NCBI RefSeq assembly: GCF_000720115.1 | Contig: NZ_JOIR01000024.1 | Coordinates: 1-64,000 of the forward strand | DNA: 64,000 nucleotides | Reading direction: 5' to 3' | Origin: Streptomyces sp. NRRL F-2580 | GTDB taxonomy: Bacteria; Actinomycetota; Actinomycetes; Streptomycetales; Streptomycetaceae | Notes under the pieces: model-generated | Databases searched by the model: none | What the model saw: the letters and a program-made list of their open reading frames with translations, nothing else | Told to the model about the DNA's origin: nothing | Program-made: the position numbers and the translations under genes | Part shown: piece after piece, positions 35,167 through 43,189 of the stretch | Layout of the letters: every line of letters starts with the position of its first letter | Position numbering within the stretch: position 1 is the first letter of the stretch

Positions 35167-36123
35167 ATGACGTCGTTCGGCTACTTCCTGTCCTGCGAGG
35201 AATTCACCCCGGGCCAGCTGCTGGAGCAGGCACGCCGGGCCGCGGACGCCGGTTTCACCCGCCTGGCCATCTCCGACCATTTCCATCCCTGGAACGACGC
35301 GCAGGGCAACAGCCCGCTGGTCTGGTCGGTGATCGGTGCCCTGTCCCAGACCGTGGACCTGCCGGTGACCACCCTGGTCACCTGCCCCACCATGCGCGTG
35401 CACCCGGCCGTGACGGCGCAGGCCGCCGCCACGTCGAGCCGACTGCTGGACGGACGCTTCGCCCTCGGCGTGGGTACCGGCGAAGCGCTCAACGAGCACA
35501 TCCTCGGCGACCGCTGGCCCTCCTTCGACGAGCGCGCCGACATGCTGGAGGAAGCCGTCGAGGTGATGCGCAAGCTCTTCACGGGCCGCCAGATCAGCCA
35601 CCGCGGCACGCACTACACGGTCGACAACGCCCGCCTCTACACCACGCCGGCAGGCCAACTGCCCGTCCACGTATCCGGCTTCGGCCCCAAGGCCGCGGAA
35701 CTCGCCGGCCGTATCGGCGACGGGTTCGTCACCATGGGACCGGACGAGGAGGCCATCGGCCGCTTCCGGGACGCAGGCGGTGCGGGAAAGCCGGTGATCG
35801 GCGGTCTCAAAGTGTGCTGGGACACAGACCGTGACAGGGCCGTGGACACCGCGCACAGGCTGTGGCCCACGGAACACCTCCCCGGTGAGCTGGCCCAGAT
35901 CCTCCCGACACCGGCCCACTTCGAGCAGGCGAGCCAACTCGTCACTCGCGAGCAGGTGTCGGAGAACGTTCCCTGCGGAGACGACGTCGAGGAGCACGTG
36001 GCCGCCGTACGCGCCTATGTGGACGCGGGCTTCGAGGAGGTGTATGTCGGGCAGATCGGCCCCGAGCAGGAGGCCTTTTTCGCCGCCTACCGCGAAAAGG
36101 TACTGCCCGCCCTCGCCGGATAA
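35167..36123 (+). CDS. F420-dependent LLM-class oxidoreductase, TIGR03557-like
   Basis: A 318-residue luciferase-like TIM barrel of the F420-dependent glucose-6-phosphate dehydrogenase/TIGR03557 branch: SFGYFLSCEEFTPGQLLEQA, the F420-contacting AISDHFHPWNDAQGNSPLVW, LLDGRFALGVGTGEALNEH, LYTTPAGQLPVHVSGFGPKA and a C-terminal FEEVYVGQIGPEQEAFF. It transfers hydride to or from F420; the substrate is unknown. GGAGGTACGAGGTCC precedes the ATG. Confidence 0.88.
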   Translation: MTSFGYFLSCEEFTPGQLLEQARRAADAGFTRLAISDHFHPWNDAQGNSPLVWSVIGALSQTVDLPVTTLVTCPTMRVHPAVTAQAAATSSRLLDGRFALGVGTGEALNEHILGDRWPSFDERADMLEEAVEVMRKLFTGRQISHRGTHYTVDNARLYTTPAGQLPVHVSGFGPKAAELAGRIGDGFVTMGPDEEAIGRFRDAGGAGKPVIGGLKVCWDTDRDRAVDTAHRLWPTEHLPGELAQILPTPAHFEQASQLVTREQVSENVPCGDDVEEHVAAVRAYVDAGFEEVYVGQIGPEQEAFFAAYREKVLPALAG

Positions 36124-36474
36124 CCGGTCACGGTCCGAGTCCTTCGGGTGCTCCCCGTGGCCCCCTCCGGACGGCAACCGGGCACCGATTCGGCTGGTGA
36201 ACGTGCAGGGGGACGCCCGCGCCGGAGTGAGCACGCTCCCCCGCCCAGTCCCCACTCCCCTTTCCCCTTCGTAGCGACACGCGCCTGGTACGGCACGGCC
36301 GGGCAGGCGGTGCGCGCCGGTACGAGACGGCGCCGCCCGTGTCGACGGATGGGTTCCAACGGCGACGAGCGCCCTGCTCACAGGCTGCGCCCCTGACACG
36401 GACCGCCGATGAAGGCGGAGCGCAGGTGCCCTTCGCCCTCATTCCGGTCTGCGTTGCCTGGCTTCGGTGCCGTG
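36124..36474. other. Gene-free spacer between convergent genes
   Basis: 351 bases. No supported gene, and no strong hairpin, although one would be expected between convergent transcripts. Confidence 0.4.
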
Positions 36475-37530
36475 TCAGAGGTGCTGGAGGATGGCGGATG
36501 TGAACACGGCGGTGGAGGCAGATCCGCCGAGGTCACGCGTGCGCACCGGGGTGGTGGCCAGGACGCGGGCGATGGCGTCGGTGACGTCGGCCGCGGCCTC
36601 GGGGTAACCGAGGTGGTCGAGCATCATGGCGGCGGACCAGATCGCGCCGATCGGATTGGCGATGCCTCGCCCGGCGATGTCGGGGGCGGATCCGTGGACC
36701 GGTTCGAACATGGAGGGGTACTCGCCCTCCGGATTGAGGTTGGCGGACGGGGCGATGCCGATGCCACCGGCCACGGCCGCCGCCAGGTCGCTGAGGATGT
36801 CCCCGAAGAGGTTGGAGGCGACGACGACGTCGAAGCGGGCGGGTTCGAGGACGAACTTCGCGGCCAGTGCGTCGATGTGCTCCTGGTTCCAGTCGACCGT
36901 GGGGTGCTCGGCGGCGCGCTCGGCCACCAGCTCGTCCCAGAACGGCATGGTGTGCACGATGCCGTTGGACTTCGTCGCCGAGGTGAGGGGGCCGCCGCGC
37001 CGTTCGGCGAGGCCGAAGGCGAAGTCCAGGACCCTGGTCACTCCCCTGCGCGTGAACACGGCCTGCTGCACGGCCATTTCATCGGGGCCTCCGCGGTTCA
37101 TCCGGCCGCCGATCTCGCTGTACTCGCCCTCGGTGTTCTCCCGGACGACCACGAAGTCCACGGCGCCGGGCGCGGCCGCGCGCACCGGGCTGGGCAGGCC
37201 CTCGAAGACGCGGATCGGGCGGAGGTTGACGTACTGGCGGAAGGCCCTGCGGATCGGGATGAGCAGCCCCCACAGGGACACGTGGTCGGGTACTCCGGGG
37301 TGGCCGACGGCCCCGAGGAGAATCGCGTCATGACGGCGGAGCTGCTCCAGGCCGTCCTCGGGCATCATCGAGCCGAGGCGCAGGTACCGCTCGCAGGACC
37401 AGTCGAACTGCTGGTAGGTGAAGGTGATGCCGTGGCGCTTCCCTACCGTGTCGAGGACCTCCCGTGCCGCCGGGAGGACTTCGGCGCCGATGCCGTCACC
37501 GGGGATGAGGGCGATGCTGTGGTTCGTCAT
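36475..37530 (-). CDS. Tartrate / isopropylmalate-type decarboxylating dehydrogenase
   Basis: A 351-residue member of the isocitrate/isopropylmalate dehydrogenase family: IALIPGDGIGAEVLPAAREV start, DFVVVRENTEGEYSEIGG (substrate and Mg site), TSATKSNGIVHTMPFWDE (catalytic Lys), VVASNLFGDILSDLAAAVAG (Mg Asp residues) and EPVHGSAPDIAG. The pattern fits tartrate dehydrogenase/decarboxylase (TtuC) or D-malate dehydrogenase more than LeuB. An ATG three codons upstream is an alternative start. The LysR gene just upstream on the same strand is its likely regulator. Confidence 0.88.
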   Translation of the reverse strand: MTNHSIALIPGDGIGAEVLPAAREVLDTVGKRHGITFTYQQFDWSCERYLRLGSMMPEDGLEQLRRHDAILLGAVGHPGVPDHVSLWGLLIPIRRAFRQYVNLRPIRVFEGLPSPVRAAAPGAVDFVVVRENTEGEYSEIGGRMNRGGPDEMAVQQAVFTRRGVTRVLDFAFGLAERRGGPLTSATKSNGIVHTMPFWDELVAERAAEHPTVDWNQEHIDALAAKFVLEPARFDVVVASNLFGDILSDLAAAVAGGIGIAPSANLNPEGEYPSMFEPVHGSAPDIAGRGIANPIGAIWSAAMMLDHLGYPEAAADVTDAIARVLATTPVRTRDLGGSASTAVFTSAILQHL

Positions 37531-37587
37531 GGCACGCATTCCAGCAATCAGGCGCAGCCGGGGTCCAACACGTATCCCCGATGTCCC

Positions 37588-38481
37588 TCATAGGCTGCTC
37601 CTATGAGTCGGCGGGACGGCGATCTCCAGGAAGGCGCTGGCAGCCGGTGTCAGTTGCGCCTTGCGGCTGACCAGGATGTTGTGCTGGACGGAGACCGGTT
37701 CCAGTTCGAGAACCAGGGCTCCGGCCCGCTCGGAGAGGTCGGCCCAGGACTCCGTCACCACCGCCAGCCCCACACCCCCGAGCACCAGGGGCAGGAACAC
37801 CATGCGGTGTTCGGTCTCCACCGCGATGTGGACGTCGATGCCCTGTGCTTTCAGGTCGTCGACGTAGGCGCGGATCCCGGTCCCCCGCTGCCCGACGATC
37901 AGCCGGTGGCCTTCGAGCTGTTCGCGTTGAACGGCCTGTCCGGGCGGGAAGGGGCCGTCCATCGGGGTGACCAGGACGAGCCGGTCCTCTCCGACGTGGT
38001 GCGGGACGACGTCCCGGCTCGGCAGTGGCGAGGAGGTGGTCAGCAGTCCGAGTTCACAGCCTCCGGTGCGCACCATCTCCACCACGTCCTCACGGGTGAG
38101 TGCCACGCGCAAGCTGAGCGACACCCCCGGATGGCGCTCGGTGAAGCGCTGGACCATGGTGCTGAGGGGGTGGACCGTGGGTGAGGCCATCGCGGCGATC
38201 TCCAGGCGTCCGGCGCGTAGTTCACGGACGGCGCCGACGCTGGCCCGCGCCAGCTCCAGGGCGTGCAGGGTTTCCCGTGCCCGTGGAACCAGTGCCGTAC
38301 CGGCCTCGGTGAGGACCACCCTCCTGCCGATCCGGTGGAACAGGCCGCTGCCCAGGTCGCGTTCCAGGCCCTGGATGGCCTGCGACAGGGACGGCTGCGA
38401 CACGTAGAGTGCCGCGGCCGCGCGGTTGAAGCCGCCGTGGTCCACGATGGCGAGGAAGTACGTCAGCTGCCGGAAGTCCAC
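37588..38481 (-). CDS. LysR family transcriptional regulator
   Basis: A 297-residue regulator. Winged helix-turn-helix in residues 1-62 (MDFRQLTYFLAIVDHGGFNR, ALYVSQPSLSQAIQGLERDL), then the periplasmic-binding-like effector domain (LEIAAMASPTVHPLSTMVQR; FLPLVLGGVGLAVVTESWAD). It ends 57 bases before the tartrate-type dehydrogenase gene and lies on the same strand, so the two may be co-transcribed and the regulator may respond to a dicarboxylate. It starts 3 bases after the MBL-fold remnant's stop. Confidence 0.92.
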   Translation of the reverse strand: MDFRQLTYFLAIVDHGGFNRAAAALYVSQPSLSQAIQGLERDLGSGLFHRIGRRVVLTEAGTALVPRARETLHALELARASVGAVRELRAGRLEIAAMASPTVHPLSTMVQRFTERHPGVSLSLRVALTREDVVEMVRTGGCELGLLTTSSPLPSRDVVPHHVGEDRLVLVTPMDGPFPPGQAVQREQLEGHRLIVGQRGTGIRAYVDDLKAQGIDVHIAVETEHRMVFLPLVLGGVGLAVVTESWADLSERAGALVLELEPVSVQHNILVSRKAQLTPAASAFLEIAVPPTHRSSL

Positions 38482-38484
38482 GGT

Positions 38485-38700
38485 TCAGCGTAGGCCGTCC
38501 GCAGCGAACCGCACGCTGCCGTCACCGCCGCGCCGGAGCAGACCGGCGGTGGGAGGGGGGAAGTGGGTGCCGATCACGAGCGTTCCCGTGTCGGCGTACC
38601 GCTCGACGAATGCCCGCCGGGTGGCAGCAGCCTGCGCCACGTCGGCGTCGGAGGGACTGGCCACGTCCAGTTCGGATCGAATGATATTTATGTCCGCCAT
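38485..38700 (-). pseudogene. C-terminal remnant of an MBL-fold hydrolase
   Basis: The 71-codon frame reads SPSDADVAQAAATRRAFVER then YADTGTLVIGTHFPPPTAGL, the last part of metallo-beta-lactamase-fold hydrolases, where the His in IGTHF is a late metal-site residue. The HxHxDH motif and roughly 200 N-terminal residues are absent; the sequence upstream of 38700 is AT-richer and unrelated. An ATG exists at 38700, but the product would be only the domain's end. Confidence 0.65.
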
Positions 38701-38921
38701 AAATGGGCAATATTTGGTGTGGTCCGAGACCTTCGATCCGGTCTGGACCCGAAAGGGTGGCGTGAGGGGCCGACGGAACCGGGTACCGTCTTTGTCATGT
38801 TCTTCCAGAGGCCGATTTACGAGTGAGGGCGTGATGGGCCCCTGCTGGCGTCCTTCGACGTCGCCGCCCGTCCCCCACCGATGAATCCGTAGATCACTTC
38901 ACATCACTACCGGGAGAACCC

Positions 38922-39137
38922 GTGACCGTGAGCAAGAACATCAACAACCCCGTGGGCCAGGGCGGTGGCCAGCGCAAGAGGCTGTCCCGCGCCGAACGGC
39001 AGAACAACGGCCCGCACCGCAACCTCGACCGCCGGGGTGCGGCCGACCAGAAGGCGGAGCTGGTGCGAAAGATGCGCGAGAAGGCCGGCGTAGCCGAGGG
39101 CGCCGGGCAGGCGGGCGAGGACACCGCGCAGAGCTGA
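38922..39137 (+). CDS. DUF6243-like small basic protein
   Basis: A 71-residue protein rich in Asn, Gln, Arg and Lys: TVSKNINNPVGQGGGQRKRL, SRAERQNNGPHRNLDRRGAA, QKAELVRKMREKAG. I recognise it as the short Streptomyces family DUF6243; function unknown. The GTG at 38922 follows GGGAGAACCC. It is alone, on the plus strand, next to the cluster boundary. Confidence 0.75.
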   Translation: MTVSKNINNPVGQGGGQRKRLSRAERQNNGPHRNLDRRGAADQKAELVRKMREKAGVAEGAGQAGEDTAQS

Positions 39138-39759
39138 CGCACCGCCGCCGCAGGGCGGCACCGCACGGCAGCAGGGCCCGTACCGCGACGCGCGGTCCGG
39201 GCCCTGCTCCCGTACCGCCCCGCGTTCGGGCGGGTCCGGCGGGCACGCTGCGTGAGCGGGGCACAGTCTGTAGGCGCCGGCAGCCGTCCCACGCAGACGA
39301 GAGAGGCCCCAGGTGCACGGGGTGCCGTCGGCGTCGTACCAGCCTTCGAAGACGGGCACGCCGAAGAGGGAGTAGTCCTCCGATCCGGCGAGGATGCTCG
39401 TGGTGCATTCGTACCGCTCACCGGCCCGAACGGCACGCCCGTCCCCATCGACCCCGATGAGCCCACCCGTTCACCGGCCCCAAGGACGGACTCGTCCCGT
39501 CGCATGATCCCGGACGGGCTCCGGCCGAGCCACGTCGGCGATCTCAGCCCGGTGTGCGGCAGACGCCGATTTCACCTGCCGGCTGGGGACCACCGTGTCC
39601 GAGGACGCGCCGAGCCGGGAAGGCCCGGCGCCACGGTTTTGTCGACCGTGGCGCCGGGCCTTCCCGGACATCGAGGTGAACCGCCGGCGGTCTCGGCGCC
39701 AGGCGTCCGATCGTACGAACGGCCACCTCACGGTTCCGGCGGTTCACCGCGCGGACGGC
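39138..39759. other. Spacer at the left boundary of the biosynthetic cluster
   Basis: 622 bases. On the minus strand about 39290-39450 a frame without a start codon reads ERYECTTSILAGSEDYSLFG then VPVFEGWYDADGTPCTWGLS, with good codon bias, and is probably a fragment of a lost gene. The large hairpin at 39615-39667 is the other feature. Nothing else seen. Confidence 0.45.
39615..39667. terminator. 23-bp perfect-stem hairpin
   Basis: Arms 39615-39637 and 39645-39667 are perfectly complementary over 23 bp with a 7-base loop (TTTGTCG). It lies 93 bases past the MFS gene stop (minus strand). Such long GC-rich stems are typical strong Streptomyces terminators; it may insulate the cluster from its left neighbour. 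Confidence 0.8.
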
Positions 39760-41040
39760 TCACTCGCCGGCGAGGGCCTCGGCCTTGGCCGGCGGGTTCG
39801 AGCGCGACCAGCTGCGCTCGATGAGGGCGCATATGAAGCCCGCCACGGAGACGATCACGGCGAGCACGATCCAGCCGGGCTTGCCCCAGTTGACGCACAT
39901 CGCGATGACGACGATCGGCGCCACGGCCTCGGAGAGGCCGTGACCGAGTCCCATCACGCCCTGGTACTGCCCCTGGGCCTCGGGCTTGGCCAGCGCGAAC
40001 GACAGCTCGAACGTACCGGCGGCCTGCCACACCTCGGCCAGCGAGTGCACCACGATGCCGACGAGGAGCAGGGCGACCGCGATCCACGCGGAGGGTCCCG
40101 CCGATACCGCCATCAGGATCCATGCCACCAGGAACATCGGGCCGGACAGCGCGAGCAGCCGGGCCGCCGAACGCGGGTCGGTGATGGACCGCGTAGCGGG
40201 AACCTGAGTGGCGGCGACGATGACCGCGCCGAGGAACAGGACGATCGCGGCCATCCACCGCGGCGCGTTCGTCCGCAGGACGATCCACACCGGCAGGGCC
40301 TGGACCAGCACGAAGTACTGCAGGCTCGCGACCGACGAGGCGGCGGTCAGACCCAGATAGGTCCGGTCGCGGAGAGCCAGCCACCGGGGCGTCTTCTCCT
40401 CGGCGGAATCCTCGGCATCGGAGGTCCGGGTCGGGGGGAAGTTCGGCAGCCGCGTCAGGATCGCGGCGGCGATCAGGAAGGTGAACGTGTCGATGAGGAT
40501 CATCGTGACGTACGCCGCGCGCGTGTCGACGGCCAGGACGACCGCGGCCCCGATCGTGCCCACCGCGATCCCGACGTTGGTCACGGCACGCAGGTAGGTG
40601 CGCAACCGTGCGCCCTGGCCCGCCTCGGCGAGCACACCGATCATCGCCCCGCGCGCGCTGACCGTTCCCGCACGGCCGACCGCGGCCGCGGCGGCCACCA
40701 CGAAGAGCGGCCACATGCTGTGCACCAGCAGCAGGCTGACGCTCGCCACCGCCTCGATCAGCATGGAGCCGATCAGGACCTTCTTGGAGCCGCGACGGTC
40801 GGCCAGGTCGCCGATCAGCACTCCGGCGCCGAAGCCGGCCAGCGACCCGACGGTGAGGCCGATCCCCGCAGCCGTCGGGCTCAGCCCCGCGGATCTGATG
40901 AGGAAGATCGTGCCCGCGGACAGGAACATTCCCATGCCGATGGTGTTCACGATGGTCGACATCGCCAACAGCTTCTGGTGCGGGTCCTCCGGACCGCTCA
41001 CCGCGGCACGGAGCTTTGCCAACGAGGTGGTCGGGCTCAC
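39760..41040 (-). CDS. MFS transporter
   Basis: A 426-residue major facilitator with about twelve helices. The signature loop between helices 2 and 3 is GDLADRRGSKKVLIGS. Helices include IGLTVGSLAGFGAGVLIG, MWPLFVVAAAAAVGRAG, FLVAWILMAVSA and PGWIVLAVIVSVAGFICALI. Probably exports the cluster product or takes part in self-resistance. The GTG at 41040 is chosen because it overlaps the stop of the small ORF at 41037-41120 (GTGA); a TTG at 41136 would add 32 Arg-rich residues. Confidence 0.85.
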   Translation of the reverse strand: MSPTTSLAKLRAAVSGPEDPHQKLLAMSTIVNTIGMGMFLSAGTIFLIRSAGLSPTAAGIGLTVGSLAGFGAGVLIGDLADRRGSKKVLIGSMLIEAVASVSLLLVHSMWPLFVVAAAAAVGRAGTVSARGAMIGVLAEAGQGARLRTYLRAVTNVGIAVGTIGAAVVLAVDTRAAYVTMILIDTFTFLIAAAILTRLPNFPPTRTSDAEDSAEEKTPRWLALRDRTYLGLTAASSVASLQYFVLVQALPVWIVLRTNAPRWMAAIVLFLGAVIVAATQVPATRSITDPRSAARLLALSGPMFLVAWILMAVSAGPSAWIAVALLLVGIVVHSLAEVWQAAGTFELSFALAKPEAQGQYQGVMGLGHGLSEAVAPIVVIAMCVNWGKPGWIVLAVIVSVAGFICALIERSWSRSNPPAKAEALAGE

Positions 41041-41120
41041 GGGGTCACCCCAGCTGGGCTCACGCCGGTCTCGGCGGCGAACGGGCTGCCCGGGGCGGCC
41101 TCCCGTGTGGCGATGATCAC
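41037..41120 (-). CDS. 27-residue ORF coupled to the MFS gene
   Basis: A GTG at 41118-41120 follows a strong ribosome binding site (GAGAAGGAGACAGA) and opens a 27-codon frame that ends in TGA at 41037-41039, sharing four bases with the MFS start (GTGA). The peptide begins MIIATREAAPGSPF and ends GVTP; 22 of 27 codons end in G or C. It could be a leader peptide controlling the transporter, a tiny protein, or a chance frame that lends its ribosome binding site to the MFS start. Not recognised. Confidence 0.45.
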   Translation of the reverse strand: MIIATREAAPGSPFAAETGVSPAGVTP

Positions 41121-41193
41121 TCTGTCTCCTTCTCAACTGCGGCGTACGCAGGGGTGATGTGCTGGCGTCGCTGTGCCGGTTCGGCGACGGTGA

Positions 41194-42030
41194 TCAGGGG
41201 GTGGACAGGAAGGCGTCCTCGAGCCGCACGATGTGCGACTGGGTCCAGCGGGCGACGCGCAGGGCGCAGTCGGCGTCGGTCTCCCCGGGGCGCAGGCCGT
41301 CGAGGACCATGGTGCGGTATTCGTCCACACCAATTCCGCACTGCGGAGTGCTTTCCAGGCGACGGAGCAGCCACTTCTTGCGTCGGCAGAGCTCTCCGGA
41401 AAGCGCGAGGGCGGCGTCCGTCATGAATCCCGCGGCAAGCCCGGCGGAAACGCGGGCCGTCTTGTAGTCACCGGAGTCGAGCTGCCCCATGACATCGGTG
41501 AGACAGTTCTCCGCATCGGCCTTAAGGAATCGGGCGAGCGACCGGCTGTACGACGAGCTGCGGAGCAGCTCGCGCATTTCCTTGAAGAAGGCTTCGTTCT
41601 TCAGCGGAATACCGATGGAAAGCCGGTAGATGAAGTCCTGGAGGAAGTCGCCGGTGTTGCAGAACTCGACCTCCTTTTCGAGGTAGGACTTCAGCACCGT
41701 GGCGAGGGTGCTGGTCGGCCACACCCTCAGGTCGACGCGCTGGTCGCCGTAGGCGCCCATCCAGATGGTCCAGCGCACACCGCTCGGGTCGGAGCTCTGC
41801 CAGGTCTCCATCGTCTCGTCGACGGGAAGGTCGAGGTCACCGTCGGCGAAGGCGTACATGTCGATGTCGCTGAACGTGTTGCCCCAGCCGGCGGCCGTCG
41901 ATCCCGTCATGCAGACGGCCTCGGCCTCGGCCAGTCCCGGAAAGCGCTTGAGTATGGCCTCGAACGACAGGTCGGGCTGGGCGAGAACCGACGGCTGCTC
42001 GACAATGACCTCGACGCTTGGATTGAACAT
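41194..42030 (-). CDS. Nucleotidyltransferase
   Basis: A 278-residue protein with the minimal nucleotidyltransferase motif CMTGSTAAGWGNTFSDIDMY (residues 40-59: GS, then the SDID metal-binding pair), followed by a third acidic position in QRVDLRVW and a helical C-terminal half (LRSSSYSRSLARFLKADAEN). These enzymes transfer a nucleotide to a small molecule, RNA or protein; aminoglycoside adenylyltransferases are distant relatives. GAGAGGATTCTG precedes the ATG. Its place in the cluster suggests modification of the product or an intermediate. Confidence 0.8.
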   Translation of the reverse strand: MFNPSVEVIVEQPSVLAQPDLSFEAILKRFPGLAEAEAVCMTGSTAAGWGNTFSDIDMYAFADGDLDLPVDETMETWQSSDPSGVRWTIWMGAYGDQRVDLRVWPTSTLATVLKSYLEKEVEFCNTGDFLQDFIYRLSIGIPLKNEAFFKEMRELLRSSSYSRSLARFLKADAENCLTDVMGQLDSGDYKTARVSAGLAAGFMTDAALALSGELCRRKKWLLRRLESTPQCGIGVDEYRTMVLDGLRPGETDADCALRVARWTQSHIVRLEDAFLSTP

Positions 42031-42156
42031 CAGAATCCTCTCGAATGGTGGGGATCAGCATGCTGGAAGTGGCTTCCCAGGGCAGCAGCCGAGATTAATC
42101 TACGTTGCCTTAATCACGCTGCGGATCACCTGCAGAACATGCTAGGATCCGCGCCC
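42031..42156. promoter_or_regulatory. Divergent promoter region, nucleotidyltransferase / thioesterase
   Basis: 126 bases, AT-richer than its surroundings. TAGGAT at 42143-42148 is a good -10 hexamer only 8 bases from the thioesterase ATG, which would give a nearly leaderless transcript; alternatively its AGGA serves as ribosome binding site. TTAATC (42094-42099) and TTAATCACG (42110-42118) may belong to the opposite promoter. Confidence 0.4.
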
Positions 42157-42906
42157 ATGGACATATCAAATTATGCGGCTATATCGAAGAAATCATCGAA
42201 GCTCGTTCCGTGGAGCACGGGAACGGAAACGAGGAATGGCATCGCACTCGCGTGCATTCCGTGGGCCGGTGCCGGAGCGACTCCGTTCCGTCCCTGGGGT
42301 CCGGTGATCGGCGACGCGGCCGACGTGTACGGCGTACGGCTGGCCGGCCGCGAGAGCCGGCAGACGGAGCCGCTGCCGACCTCCCTCGACGACGTCGTCG
42401 ACGAACTGGTGGCGGAGCTGGTCGCACTGGACGTCCCGCGCGTCGCGCTGTTCGGCCAGTGCTCCGGCGCCCTGCTGGCCTACAAGACGGCGCAGCGGCT
42501 GCAGCGGTCCGCCGACGGCCCCGAGGTCGCCCACCTGCTCGTCGCGTCGCAGCTTCCGCCGCGCGTCCTGGCGGACGGCGACGACGAGTCGGGTGAGGAC
42601 CTCACGCGTTACGTGCCCGAGCACCTTCGTGAAGAGCCTGAACTCCTCGAGGTGCTCCTGCCGATCCTCTCGGCCGACATGCGGCTGGTCTCCGACTACG
42701 TCTACACGCCGGACGCGCCCCTCGACGTGCCGCTCACCGTCCTTTACGGCGGGAGCGACGACCTGCTCAGCGGGTCCGAGGTCGACGGCTGGCGCCATGA
42801 GACCACCGGTCGGAGCACCTTCCACGAGGTCGCCGGTGCCGATCATCTCTTCGGCGGTGCCGCGTGGTTGGAGCTCGCCGAGGCGATCCGCACCGCGCTG
42901 AAGTAG
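42157..42906 (+). CDS. Type II thioesterase with Cys in the nucleophile elbow
   Basis: A 249-residue alpha/beta hydrolase of the thioesterase II family: CIPWAGAGATPFRPW (oxyanion region), VYGVRLAGRESR, the elbow LFGQCSGALLAYK (residues 99-110), Asp in LYGGSDDLLSG and His in GADHLFGGA. The family elbow is normally GHSxG; here the third position is Cys102, so the nucleophile appears to be cysteine. Such enzymes release or edit carrier-bound acyl groups. It is the only plus-strand gene of the cluster and converges on the carrier protein gene. Confidence 0.85.
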   Translation: MDISNYAAISKKSSKLVPWSTGTETRNGIALACIPWAGAGATPFRPWGPVIGDAADVYGVRLAGRESRQTEPLPTSLDDVVDELVAELVALDVPRVALFGQCSGALLAYKTAQRLQRSADGPEVAHLLVASQLPPRVLADGDDESGEDLTRYVPEHLREEPELLEVLLPILSADMRLVSDYVYTPDAPLDVPLTVLYGGSDDLLSGSEVDGWRHETTGRSTFHEVAGADHLFGGAAWLELAEAIRTALK

Positions 42907-42928
42907 GCGTCCGGAGCTCGCGGTCGGC

Positions 42929-43189
42929 CTACCCATCGCCGAGGAAGGCCGCGAGCTGTCGGACGGTCGGGCGGGAGAAGACATCGACGATCTTGATGCC
43001 CGGCCAGCGCCGACGCAGGACACGGACCACGTCGACGACCATGACCGACGTCGCGCCCAGATCGAAGAAGCCTTCGTCCGGGTCGACGGTGTCCAGGCCG
43101 AGGGCCCCGGCCCAGACGGCCGCGATGACGTCGGTGGGGTCGCCGTCCAGGTTGACGTCGGTCGCTGAAGTGCTCGGCAGGTCAGTCAT
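42929..43189 (-). CDS. Discrete acyl/peptidyl carrier protein
   Basis: An 86-residue carrier protein. The phosphopantetheine site is in DEGFFDLGATSVMVVDV with Ser48 in LGATS, a variant of LGGxS. The Trp/Leu core AAVWAGALGLDTVD and the C-terminal PTVRQLAAFL are typical of small PCP/ACPs. It overlaps the end of the F420 oxidoreductase gene by 8 bases and is the last gene of the KS operon. It could carry the glyceryl unit from the FkbH enzyme or an aminoacyl unit from the free adenylation domain. Confidence 0.9.
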   Translation of the reverse strand: MTDLPSTSATDVNLDGDPTDVIAAVWAGALGLDTVDPDEGFFDLGATSVMVVDVVRVLRRRWPGIKIVDVFSRPTVRQLAAFLGDG

